This document shows, in pieces, positions 44,452 to 53,322 of a stretch of 64,000 bases of DNA (its first letter is position 1; each line of letters begins with the position of its first letter). The stretch covers positions 496,001-560,000 of the forward strand of contig JADJLP010000015.1 in NCBI GenBank assembly GCA_016710065.1, written 5' to 3'. The position numbers and the translations under genes are program-made. This DNA comes from Candidatus Ideonella esbjergensis (lineage in GTDB: Bacteria > Pseudomonadota > Gammaproteobacteria > Burkholderiales > Burkholderiaceae_C). The notes beneath the pieces were generated by a model. The model had not been told where the DNA came from. It ran no database searches and saw nothing but the letters and a program-made list of their open reading frames with translations.

Positions 44452-44481
44452 ATTATGCGCATATTTGTCGCAAGGCGGCAA
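44452..44481 (-). promoter_or_regulatory. Likely promoter of the RRM gene
   Basis: On the minus strand, -35 TTGCCG (44481-44476) and -10 CATAAT (44457-44452) have an 18-base spacer in an AT-richer gap. A leader of about 110-120 bases to ATG 44331 follows. Confidence 0.55.
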
Positions 44482-44609
44482 AGCCGAAAAAGCAAAAGTG
44501 TCGTTTTTCGGCCCGTGAAATTGGGGGGGTGTTTCCCAGGGATACAGGGCAGTCACCCACGCCGCATGACCGGTTTGGTGTTGGCCTTGCCGGGGCCAGA
44601 ATGCGCGCC

Positions 44610-45254
44610 ATGGATTTGCTCAAGCCCCTGATCGCCTTGCTGGCCATCGTGAACCCCATCGGGGCGGTGCCGTTTTTCCTGCATTTCACCCAAGGATTCA
44701 CGCCCGAGCAGCGCCGCCACACCCTGCACGTGAGCGCCATCGCGTCTTTCGTGGTGATCGCCGTCAGCGGTATCGCGGGGCTGCAGATCATCAGCTTCTT
44801 TGGCATCTCCATCGCCTCGTTCCAGGTGGGCGGTGGCATGCTGCTGCTGGTGTCGTCGCTGAACATGCTCAACGCCCACCCGGCCGAAAGTCGCCAGGAC
44901 GACGTGGGCGAGGGCCGGGCCAAGGCTGAATCGGGCGCCTCCATCGCCGTGGTGCCCCTGACCATCCCGCTGCTCACCGGCCCGGCCACCATTTCCACCA
45001 TGGTGATCTACGCCGAGAAGACACGCACCTTCTGGGAGCACGCCGTGCTGGTGGGCTATGGCGTGGTGATCGGCCTGGCCACCTACCTGGCGTTCCGGGC
45101 CTCGGGCCGCATTGCCAAGGTGCTGGGCCAGACCGGCATCAACGTGATGACGCGGCTGATGGGCCTGATCCTGGCGGCCATGGCGGTGGAGCTGCTGGCC
45201 GATGGCTTGATCAAGCTCTTCCCGGTGCTGGCCACCGGCGGCTTGTCCCGCTGA
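44610..45254 (+). CDS. MarC-family integral membrane protein
   Basis: This 214-residue protein has six predicted membrane helices. The MarC signatures are IVNPIGAVPFFLHFT at the start and PLTIPLLTGPATISTMVIY in the middle. Despite the name, MarC proteins are not established as multiple-antibiotic-resistance factors; their function is unknown. ATGs at 44601 and 44610 are both plausible; 44610 starts MDLLKPLIALL. It lies 20 bases before creB and may be cotranscribed. Confidence 0.93.
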   Translation: MDLLKPLIALLAIVNPIGAVPFFLHFTQGFTPEQRRHTLHVSAIASFVVIAVSGIAGLQIISFFGISIASFQVGGGMLLLVSSLNMLNAHPAESRQDDVGEGRAKAESGASIAVVPLTIPLLTGPATISTMVIYAEKTRTFWEHAVLVGYGVVIGLATYLAFRASGRIAKVLGQTGINVMTRLMGLILAAMAVELLADGLIKLFPVLATGGLSR

Positions 45255-45274
45255 CGCCTGCGCTGAAGCCGCCC

Positions 45275-45981
<707 letters not shown>

Positions 45982-45985
<4 letters not shown>

Positions 45986-47445
45986 GGCTTGGCCTGCGCC
46001 TGGCCTTTGGCTTCCTGCTCATCACCGGGCTGGCGGCCTTCTTCGTGATGCGCGTGTTCATGGCCGAGGTCAAGCCCAGCGTGCGCGAGGTGATGGAAGA
46101 CATCATGGTGGACACGGCCAACCTGCTGGCCGAAACCGCCGCGACCGACCTGGCTGCCATGTCCAAGGGCGGCACCCTGGTGGGCAGCGAGTTCGCCCGC
46201 CATGTGCGCGACTACGCCAACCGCGAGGTGGACGCGCAGATTTGGGGCCTGCACAAGCGCAAGCTCGACTTTCGCGTCTATGTCACCGACACCACCGGCC
46301 GCGTGGTGTTCGATTCGGCGCCGGAGCCGGCCGTGGGGCAGGACTATTCACGCTGGCGCGACGTGGCCAAGGCCTTGAAGGGCGAGTATGGCGCCCGCGC
46401 CACGCGCGAGGTGGAGACCGATGCCAGCTCCTCGGTGATGTACGTGGCCGCACCGGTGCTGGGCCAGGGCAGGCTGCTGGGCGTGTTGACGGTGGCCAAG
46501 CCCATGTCCACGGTGGCGCCGTTCGTGGAGCGGGCCGAGCGCAAGATCGCCAGCTCGGGGGCGCTGCTGCTGGGCCTCTCGTTGCTGGTGGGCGTGGCCG
46601 TGACCCTGTGGACCGTGCACTCGGTGCGCCAGTTGCGCCGCTACGCCCAGCAGGTGGGCGACCCGCTGGCCGACGCCGGCGCCGTGCTGCGCCCGCCAGA
46701 CCTGCCTGGCGAGTTGGGCGAGCTGGCCGATGCCATGGACCGCATGCGCCTGCGCCTGGAGGGCCGCGAGCGCCTGGAGCAGGACGTGCGCGCGCTGACC
46801 CATGAGCTCAAGAGCCCGCTTGCCGCCATCCAAGGCGCCTCCGAACTGCTGCATGACGCACTGCCCGCCCCTGACCGCCAGCGCTTTGCCGGCCAGATAG
46901 GCCTGCAGGTGGACCGCTTGCGCGACCTGGTGGACCGGCTGCTGGCGCTCTCGCACCTGGAAAGCCAGCGCGGCCCGGGCCAGCGGGCGCCGGTGGACCT
47001 GGCGGCTTTGTCCGACGAGGTGCTGGCCCAGCACGCCGCCACGCTGGCGCAGCGGGCCTTGCGCGTGCAATGGCTGCAGCGCGGCCCGGCCACGGTGCAG
47101 GGCGACGCGCAGCAATTGGCGCTGGCCTTCTCGAACGTGCTGGTCAACGCCTGCCAGCACGCGCCCTCAGGCTCGGCGCTCACACTCGGCCTGCACGCCG
47201 ACGCCCAGCAGGCGCACTGGTCGCTGCGCGACGAGGGGCCCGGCGTGCCCGATTTCGCGCTGCCGCAGCTCGGCCACAAGTTCTTCTCCACGCCCAACCC
47301 GGTGGACGGCCGCAAGGGCAGCGGCCTGGGCCTGGCCATCGTGCGCCAGGTGCTGGCCCTGCATGGCGGGCACTGGCAGATCACGCCGGCCCAACCGGGC
47401 TTGCGCGTGACCCTGGTGTTGCCGCTGCGCTCCACTTCACACTGA
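45982..47445 (+). CDS. creC: Sensor histidine kinase CreC
   Basis: This 487-residue protein has two membrane helices (FGFLLITGLAAFFVMRVF and the one near residue 200) around a periplasmic sensor. A HAMP-like linker follows, then the H-box LTHELKSPLAAIQ (H274), and the ATPase N and G boxes FSNVLVNACQHA, DEGPGVPD and GSGLGLAIVRQ. CreC responds to carbon and envelope signals in enterics and phosphorylates CreB. It is coupled to creB; creD follows by 73 bases. Confidence 0.94.
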
Positions 47446-47451
47446 CTTCAC
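47436..47451 (+). promoter_or_regulatory. CreB-binding site (cre tag) for creD
   Basis: TTCAC-ACTGAC-TTCAC is an exact TTCAC-N6-TTCAC match and overlaps the creC stop, 68 bases before creD. This is the known CreB operator; creD is the most strongly CreBC-induced gene in enterics and Aeromonas/Pseudomonas. Confidence 0.85.
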
Positions 47452-47518
47452 ACGGCTCATACCCCGCTCACGGCCCGCCCCGAAGCTGAAGGCCTGATTC
47501 ACGAGCTGGGGGAAGAGT

Positions 47519-48985
47519 ATGAGATTTCCGTTGTTGAGCAAGGCCGCGGCGCCGGGGCTGGTGGCGCTGCTGCTGAGCATTGCGCTGGCGCGCATCAGCT
47601 ACCTGGTGGACGAGCGCGCCGCGCGCCAGGCCGAGGCCGTGCGCAGCGTGCAGCAATCGCATGCCGGGGCGCAGACCCTGCTGGGGCCGCTGCTGTATCG
47701 GCAGTGCACCGAGGAGTGGGACGTGGTGAGCGGCACCGGCAGGGAGCGCACCACCAGCGTGGAGCGTCGGAACACCGCGTTCACGGCCACGCCCACGGCC
47801 GTCAGCGTGGACAGCAGTTTGCACAACGACCCGCGCTACCGCGGGCTGTTCAAGGTGAACGGCTATGCCGGCCACTTCGCCATCGACGCCGACTGGGTGG
47901 CCGCCCAGCCGCTGCGCCCAAACCGCGAGCACGCCGGCTCACGCCTGCAATGCCAGCCGGTGCGGCTGCTGCTGGCGCTGGGCGATGTGCGCGGCGTGCG
48001 CCAGGCGCTGGTGAAGCTCGGCGATGCCAGGGCGGCCACCACGGCCGAGGTGCGCGCCGGCACCCAGCACCCGGTGTATGGCCAGGGCTTTCACGTGGAG
48101 CTGCCCGCCAGCGCCTGGGCGCTGGACGCCAAGGGCGAGGACGCCCCGCTGCACGCCCGCATCGAGCTCGACCTGGTGGGCACGGCCGCGCTGGCCGTGG
48201 TGCCGGCGGCCGATTCGCTGGGCTGGAAGCTCAGGTCCGACTGGCCCCACCCCTCGTTCGGCGGCCAGTACCTGCCCACGGCGCGCAACGTGGGCGAAGA
48301 CAGCTTTGACGCGCAGTGGCAGCTCTCGTCGCTGGCCACCTCGGCGCCGGGCGACGTGGTCAAGGGCCACCCGCTGTGCCCGCTGAGCCCCAGCCCTACT
48401 GGCGACGAGTCGGGCTACGACCCGCGCATGCACCCGGCCTCGGACAAGGGCGCCTGCCTGGACACGTTGGCGGTGAGCTTCATCGACCCGATCAACCCCT
48501 ATGTGCTGAGCGACCGTGCCACCAAGTACGGCCTGCTGTTCATTGCGCTCACCTTCATTGCCGTGGCGCTTGCCGAGGTGATGGGGCGCGGCCGCGTGAA
48601 GCGCGTGCATCCGGTGCAGTACGCGCTGGTGGGCCTGGCGCTGACGCTGTTCTTCCTGCTGCTGCTGAGCCTGTCGGAGCACATCGCCTTCGGCCTGGCC
48701 TATGGCGTGGCCAGTGCGGCCTGCGTGCTGCTGCTGGGCGTGTACACCGCGCACATGCTGGGCCGCCGCCGTGACGGCGTGCTGTTCGGTGGCGCGCTGG
48801 GTGTGGTCTACGGCCTGCTCTATGTGTTGCTGCAGCGCGAGCAGACGGCGCTGGTGATCGGCTCGGTGGGCCTGTTCGCGGCGGTGGCCGCGGTGATGTG
48901 GCTCACGCGCCGGGTCGACTGGTACCGCATGGTGGACGAAGCGCGGGCCCCGGTGGCTGCTGTGCCGGCCACCCCCGGTGCATGA
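47519..48985 (+). CDS. creD: Inner-membrane protein CreD
   Basis: This 488-residue protein has an N-terminal helix (LVALLLSIALARISYLVDERA) and a large periplasmic region (about 35-320, SLGWKLRSDWPHPSFGGQYLP; then SFIDPINPYVLSDRATKYG). A cluster of four to five C-terminal helices follows. CreD is linked to envelope integrity and beta-lactam response in Pseudomonas and Stenotrophomonas; its biochemical function is unknown. Its stop overlaps the next gene (ATGA), so the YdjM-like gene is in the same operon. Confidence 0.93.
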   Translation: MRFPLLSKAAAPGLVALLLSIALARISYLVDERAARQAEAVRSVQQSHAGAQTLLGPLLYRQCTEEWDVVSGTGRERTTSVERRNTAFTATPTAVSVDSSLHNDPRYRGLFKVNGYAGHFAIDADWVAAQPLRPNREHAGSRLQCQPVRLLLALGDVRGVRQALVKLGDARAATTAEVRAGTQHPVYGQGFHVELPASAWALDAKGEDAPLHARIELDLVGTAALAVVPAADSLGWKLRSDWPHPSFGGQYLPTARNVGEDSFDAQWQLSSLATSAPGDVVKGHPLCPLSPSPTGDESGYDPRMHPASDKGACLDTLAVSFIDPINPYVLSDRATKYGLLFIALTFIAVALAEVMGRGRVKRVHPVQYALVGLALTLFFLLLLSLSEHIAFGLAYGVASAACVLLLGVYTAHMLGRRRDGVLFGGALGVVYGLLYVLLQREQTALVIGSVGLFAAVAAVMWLTRRVDWYRMVDEARAPVAAVPATPGA

Positions 48986-49605
48986 CCACCGTGTTCACCC
49001 ATGCGGTGGTGCCGCTGGCCCTGGGGCTGGCGCTGGGCCCGCAGCGCGTCAGCGGCCGGCTACTGGCCGCCGGCGTGCTGGCCAGCGTGGCACCGGATTT
49101 CGATGTGCTGGGCATGCACTTCTTCGGCCTGCCCTATGGCCATGCGCTGGGCCACCGGGGCGCCAGCCACTCGCTGCTGGCCGCCGGTCTGTGGGCGGCG
49201 TTGGCGGCATGGTGCTGGCGCGCCCTGCGCGGGCGCAGCGCGGCGGGTGTGTTCGGCTTCGTGTTCGTCAGCATGCTCTCGCACCCGCTGCTGGACATGC
49301 TCACCACCGGTGGCATGGGTGTGGCGCTGTGGTGGCCGGCGTCGGATGAGCGGCTGTTCGCGCCCTGGCGCTTCATCCACGTCTCGCCCATGGGCGTGCG
49401 CCAGGTGTGGGGCGGGCCGCTGGTGCCGGCGCTGCTGTCGGAGTTGCGTTGGGTGTGGCTGCCGGCGTTCGGGTTGGCGGGGGCCGTACGGATCTGGTCG
49501 GGCCTAAGGCCCAGAGCTTTGCCACACCTGCCCGGCCACCTCGAACAGGCTGGCCACGGTGGCCGCACGGGCGGCGTCGGCCGGCTGCAGCGGCGCCACG
49601 AGTGA
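48982..49605 (+). CDS. YdjM-like membrane metal-dependent hydrolase
   Basis: This 207-residue protein has four to five membrane helices and histidine/aspartate motifs: FTHAVVPLALGL, LASVAPDFDVLG, GHRGASHSLLAAG and SHPLLDMLTTGG, the family's metal-binding pattern. Members are LexA- or stress-regulated inner-membrane proteins. It starts inside the creD stop. The last 33 or so residues overlap the convergent LysR gene and look non-homologous (GHLEQAGHGGRTGG), so the true end may be a read-through tail. Confidence 0.88.
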   Translation: MTTVFTHAVVPLALGLALGPQRVSGRLLAAGVLASVAPDFDVLGMHFFGLPYGHALGHRGASHSLLAAGLWAALAAWCWRALRGRSAAGVFGFVFVSMLSHPLLDMLTTGGMGVALWWPASDERLFAPWRFIHVSPMGVRQVWGGPLVPALLSELRWVWLPAFGLAGAVRIWSGLRPRALPHLPGHLEQAGHGGRTGGVGRLQRRHE

Positions 49606-50433
49606 GAGGGCCGTGTCCAGCGTGTGGGCGCGCGAGACCGCCAGGCCCGATTGATCGGCCTCGCGCAGCGCCACCGCCTCGCGCGCAAGGCTGAGGCCGA
49701 AACCGGCGCGCACCAGGTCCACCATGGACGACTCCTGGTCCACCCGGGCCACGGTGTGCATGCGCTGCTTCAGCCGCCGGAACAGCGGTGCCAGCAACTG
49801 GTGGTGCACCGATTCGGGCGGCGTGGCGATCCAGGGCAGGGCGGCCAGCTCTTGCCAGCTGCGGCCCTGCAGTCGGGCCTGCCAACCGCGCGGCGCCACC
49901 ACCACATAGCGCACGGCGGCCAGGCGCTGCACCTGGAAGCGTGCCGGGTCGGGCTGGCCCAGGCAGAAGCCCAGGTCCAGCCGGCCCTGGCCCACTTCCT
50001 TCAGCACCTGGCCGGAGATGCCGTGGCGCAGCTCGGGGTGGATGTGCGGCCCGCGCAGGCGTACCGCGCGCAGGAACTCGCCCAGGCGGATGGCGGCGGG
50101 GTCGAGGATGGTGCCCACCACCACGGGCTGGCGGGCCGACTCGGCGCCGCTGCGCTGGGCCAGGGGCTGCTGGGTGCCCTCGGCCAGCAGGCCCAGCCGG
50201 GCCAAGGCGGCCACCGCCTCGCGCGCGGCAGGCAGCAGCAGTTCGCCCTCGGGCGTCAGCGCCAGGCCCCGGCCGGTGCGGCGCAGCAGGGTGAGGTTCA
50301 CCCGCTGCTGCAGGCTGCTGAGCTGCATCGACAGCGCCGAGGGGCTGCAGGCCAGGGTGTCGGCGGCGCGGGCCAGGCTGCCATGGGCGGCGATGGCCAC
50401 CAGGGCTTGCAGCTGTCGCAAATCAGGCTTCAT
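49504..50433 (-). CDS. LysR-family regulator paired with a GMC oxidoreductase
   Basis: This 309-residue protein has a winged helix (LRQLQALVAIAAHGSLARAADTLACSPSALSMQLSSLQ) and a substrate-binding domain (VVVGTILDPAAIRLGEFL, then VRAGFGLSLAREAVAL). It diverges from the GMC oxidoreductase across 103 bases, so it is its likely regulator. A perfect 7-bp dyad (50436-50456) sits against its start codon. Its 3' end overlaps the YdjM-like gene by about 100 bases, tail to tail. Confidence 0.92.
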   Translation of the reverse strand: MKPDLRQLQALVAIAAHGSLARAADTLACSPSALSMQLSSLQQRVNLTLLRRTGRGLALTPEGELLLPAAREAVAALARLGLLAEGTQQPLAQRSGAESARQPVVVGTILDPAAIRLGEFLRAVRLRGPHIHPELRHGISGQVLKEVGQGRLDLGFCLGQPDPARFQVQRLAAVRYVVVAPRGWQARLQGRSWQELAALPWIATPPESVHHQLLAPLFRRLKQRMHTVARVDQESSMVDLVRAGFGLSLAREAVALREADQSGLAVSRAHTLDTALSLVAPLQPADAARAATVASLFEVAGQVWQSSGP

Positions 50434-50435
50434 GC

Positions 50436-50456
50436 GATTTCAGAGAAATTGAAATC
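50436..50456. promoter_or_regulatory. LysR-type dyad between lysR and the GMC gene
   Basis: GATTTCA and TGAAATC are perfect arms 7 bases apart and contain the T-N11-A-like LysR core. The dyad is next to the lysR start, so autoregulation and control of the divergent gene are likely. Confidence 0.6.
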
Positions 50457-50536
50457 AGACCGGGTTTGCAAGTGTGCCCCCGAATGCCCCGGGCGCCTAC
50501 AGTGCGCGGCAGGAGACACCCACCGCAGTGACGCAC

Positions 50537-52207
50537 ATGAGCGAACCCATCCAGACCGCCACCCCCTACACCCACATCGTCGTCGGGGCCGGCACTGCCG
50601 GCTGCCTGCTGGCCAACCGGCTGTCGGCCGACACCGACCACCACGTGCTGTTGATCGAGGCCGGCGGCCACGACGACTACCACTGGATCCACATTCCCGT
50701 GGGCTACCTGTACTGCATCGGCAACCCGCGCACCGACTGGCTCTACAAGACCGACCCCGACCCTGGCCTGAACGGCCGCCAACTGCTCTACCCGCGCGGC
50801 AAGGTGCTGGGCGGCTGCAGCAGCATCAACGGCATGATCTACATGCGCGGCCAGGCCCGCGACTACGACCACTGGGCCAAGCTGACGGGCGATGCCACCT
50901 GGCGCTGGGAGCATTGCCTGCCCTTGTTCAAGCAGCACGAAGACCACTGGCGTGGCGCCGATGCCATGCACGCCGCGCCGGGCTTCGACCCCAAGGCCAC
51001 GCGCGAGGGCGGCGAGTGGCGCGTGGAGAAGCAGCGCCTGTCGTGGGAGATCCTCGACGCCTTCGCCCAGGCCGCGCAGCAGGCCGGCATCCCGGCCACC
51101 GCCGACTTCAACCGTGGCAGCAACGAGGGCGTGGGCTACTTCGAGGTGAACCAGCGCTCGGGCCTGCGCTGGAACGCGGCCAAGGCCTTTCTGCGCCCGG
51201 TGGTGGGCCGCGGCAACCTGCAGGTGTGGACCGGCGCCACGGTGCAGCGCGTGCTGCTCGAGCGTGGCGCAAATGGCCAACTGCGCGCCGCTGGCATCGA
51301 GGTGATCCCCCACGGCGGCGGTGCCCCGGTGCAAGCCCGCTGCAGCGCCGAGGTGGTGATGGCTGCGGGTGCCGTGGGTACGCCCGCCATCCTGCAGCGC
51401 TCTGGCATCGGCCCCGCTGCACTGCTGCAAAAGCATGGCATCGCGGTGCAGCTGGACCAACCCGCCGTGGGCGGCAACCTGCAAGACCATCTGCAGATCC
51501 GCGCCGTGTTCAGCGTGCAGGGCGTCAAGACCCTCAACACCATGGCCAACTCGCTGTGGGGCAAGGCCATGATCGGGCTGGAGTACGCCTTCAAGCGCAG
51601 CGGCCCGATGAGCATGGCGCCCTCGCAGCTGGGCGCGTTCACCCGCTCGTCGAGCGACCACGAGTGGCCGAACGTGGAGTACCACGTGCAGCCGCTCTCG
51701 CTCGACGCCTTCGGCCAGCCGCTGCACAGCTTCAACGCCTTCACCGCCAGCGTGTGCAACCTCAACCCCACGTCGCGCGGGCGGGTGGACATCACCGCCG
51801 CCGACACTAACGCCGCGCCGTCCATCCTGGCCAACTACCTCAGCACGCCCGAAGACCGCCAGGTGGCGGCCGATTCGCTGCGGCTCACGCGCCGCATCGC
51901 CGCCATGCCGGCGCTGGCCAAATACCAACCGAAGGAAGTGAAGCCTGGTGTGCAGTACCAGAGCGACGACGACCTGGCCCGGCTGGCCGGCGACATCGGC
52001 ACCACCATCTTCCACCCGGTGGGCACCTGCAAGATGGGCCGCGAGGACGACCCCACGGCGGTGGTGGACAGCGAGCTGCGCTTCATCGGCATCGTCGGCC
52101 TGCGCGTGGCCGACGCCAGCGTGATGCCCACCATCACCAGCGGCAACACCAATTCGCCGGTGCTGATGATTGCCGAGAAGGCCGCCAGCCTGATGCGCCG
52201 GCCATGA
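50537..52207 (+). CDS. GMC-family FAD-dependent oxidoreductase (alcohol/choline dehydrogenase-like)
   Basis: This 556-residue protein has the FAD-binding motif VVGAGTAGCLLANRLS, GMC signature 1 in GRQLLYPRGKVLGGCSSING, signature 2 GAVGTPAILQRSGIGP and the C-terminal catalytic pair in FHPVGTCKMG and SGNTNSPVLMIAEK. It oxidises an alcohol, transferring electrons from FAD to a quinone or other acceptor. The substrate is not evident. ATG 50537 starts MSEPIQTATPY. The divergent LysR protein probably controls it. Confidence 0.95.
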   Translation: MSEPIQTATPYTHIVVGAGTAGCLLANRLSADTDHHVLLIEAGGHDDYHWIHIPVGYLYCIGNPRTDWLYKTDPDPGLNGRQLLYPRGKVLGGCSSINGMIYMRGQARDYDHWAKLTGDATWRWEHCLPLFKQHEDHWRGADAMHAAPGFDPKATREGGEWRVEKQRLSWEILDAFAQAAQQAGIPATADFNRGSNEGVGYFEVNQRSGLRWNAAKAFLRPVVGRGNLQVWTGATVQRVLLERGANGQLRAAGIEVIPHGGGAPVQARCSAEVVMAAGAVGTPAILQRSGIGPAALLQKHGIAVQLDQPAVGGNLQDHLQIRAVFSVQGVKTLNTMANSLWGKAMIGLEYAFKRSGPMSMAPSQLGAFTRSSSDHEWPNVEYHVQPLSLDAFGQPLHSFNAFTASVCNLNPTSRGRVDITAADTNAAPSILANYLSTPEDRQVAADSLRLTRRIAAMPALAKYQPKEVKPGVQYQSDDDLARLAGDIGTTIFHPVGTCKMGREDDPTAVVDSELRFIGIVGLRVADASVMPTITSGNTNSPVLMIAEKAASLMRRP

Positions 52208-52264
52208 CTTGACCTGGGTTAGCACCGATGCGCGGCGCCCGGCGCGCCATTACAGTGCATCCAC

Positions 52265-52439
52265 TTTCAGCCGTTGCCCTCTCATGGTGCCGCGCTGAAG
52301 GGGGTCCGAGGAGACAAACCGGGCTTAAAAACAGAACTCATCGCCGCCCAGCAAGGCCTTATCCAGGCTGAGCGACATCTCAGAGACAGAGATGACAGTG
52401 TGAAAATGAAAAAGCGCCAGTTACCCCTGGCGCTTTTTT
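52265..52439 (+). ncRNA. Possible small RNA or mRNA leader ending in a strong terminator
   Basis: The 52208-52469 gap has no coding signal. It holds CAGC...GCTG and CATCTC...GAGATG stems and ends in a strong terminator (52409-52439), placed 31 bases before the TSUP gene. The terminator could end the GMC transcript, a free small RNA, or a regulatory leader. No clear promoter was found, and the 5' end given is a guess. Confidence 0.35.
52409..52439 (+). terminator. Strong rho-independent terminator before the TSUP gene
   Basis: AAAGCGCCAG and CTGGCGCTTT form a 10-bp stem with a 6-base loop (TTACCC), followed by further Ts. It is the best terminator in the window. Confidence 0.9.
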
Positions 52440-52469
52440 CATGCCCTTCGCACACCCCACCCCCGCCCC

Positions 52470-53231
52470 ATGACCGATCTGCTCATCGTGGCCCTGGCCT
52501 CGGGCCTGGCCGGCTTTGTGGACGCCATCGTGGGCGGCGGTGGCCTGGTGCTGGTGCCGGCGCTGTTCGCCACCTACCCGGCGGCCGCACCGGCCACGCT
52601 GTTCGGCACCAACAAGGGCGGCGCCATCTGGGGCACGGCCTGGGCGGCACACCAGTACGCCCAGCGTGTCACGCTGAACTGGCGCTCGCTGCGCCCAGCC
52701 ATCGCCGGCGCGCTGGGCGGCAGCTTCGTGGGCGCATGGGCCGTCACGCTGGTGAGTGCGGGTGGCCTGCGCAAGGCCCTGCCCTTTGTGCTGCTGGTCA
52801 TCCTCATCTACACCCTGGCCCGCAAGGATCTGGGCCGGCACCACGCGCCCGGCCATGCACCCTCGCGCGAGGCCTGGCTGGCTGGCGGCATCGGCGTGGG
52901 CATCGGCTTTTACGACGGCTTCTTCGGCCCGGGCACCGGCAGCTTCTTCGTCTTCCTGTTCGTGCGGGCCTTGGGCTACGACTTCCTCCATGCCTCGGCC
53001 TCGGCCAAGCTGCTGAACACGGCCACCAACGCTGCCGCGCTGCTGCTGTTCACGATGAAGGGCCACATCTGGTGGCAGGTGGCCCTGGCGCTGGGCGTGG
53101 CCAATGTGCTGGGCAGCTTGGCCGGCACGCGCCTCGCCCTCAAGCATGGTGCGGGGTTTGTGCGGGTGGTGTTCATCGTGGTGGTGGGCGCGCTGATACT
53201 CAAGACCGGTTACGACGCCTTCCTGCGCTGA
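52470..53231 (+). CDS. TSUP-family (TauE/SafE) membrane permease
   Basis: This 253-residue protein has about eight membrane helices. It has the paired internal repeat of the family, GFVDAIVGGGGLVLVPAL in the first half and GFYDGFFGPGTGSFFVFLFV in the second. TSUP proteins export or import sulfite, sulfoacetate, taurine or other small anions. No sulfur-metabolism gene adjoins, so the substrate is unknown. A strong terminator just before it isolates it or attenuates it. Confidence 0.93.
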   Translation: MTDLLIVALASGLAGFVDAIVGGGGLVLVPALFATYPAAAPATLFGTNKGGAIWGTAWAAHQYAQRVTLNWRSLRPAIAGALGGSFVGAWAVTLVSAGGLRKALPFVLLVILIYTLARKDLGRHHAPGHAPSREAWLAGGIGVGIGFYDGFFGPGTGSFFVFLFVRALGYDFLHASASAKLLNTATNAAALLLFTMKGHIWWQVALALGVANVLGSLAGTRLALKHGAGFVRVVFIVVVGALILKTGYDAFLR

Positions 53232-53322
53232 GTCAAACTGGCTGAGGGTTCGCGCCGATGGCGCCTTTCGCGGCGGCAGTTAGCGTCGCGCCCAACATGA
53301 ATTGCCAGCCCTAGGAGTGACC

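Noticed and set aside
52290..52340. Guanidine-I (ykkC) riboswitch, because of a GGTCCGAG segment
   Set aside because: The other conserved ykkC blocks (ACACGG, the GGGAGA end) are not visible; a chance match is likelier.
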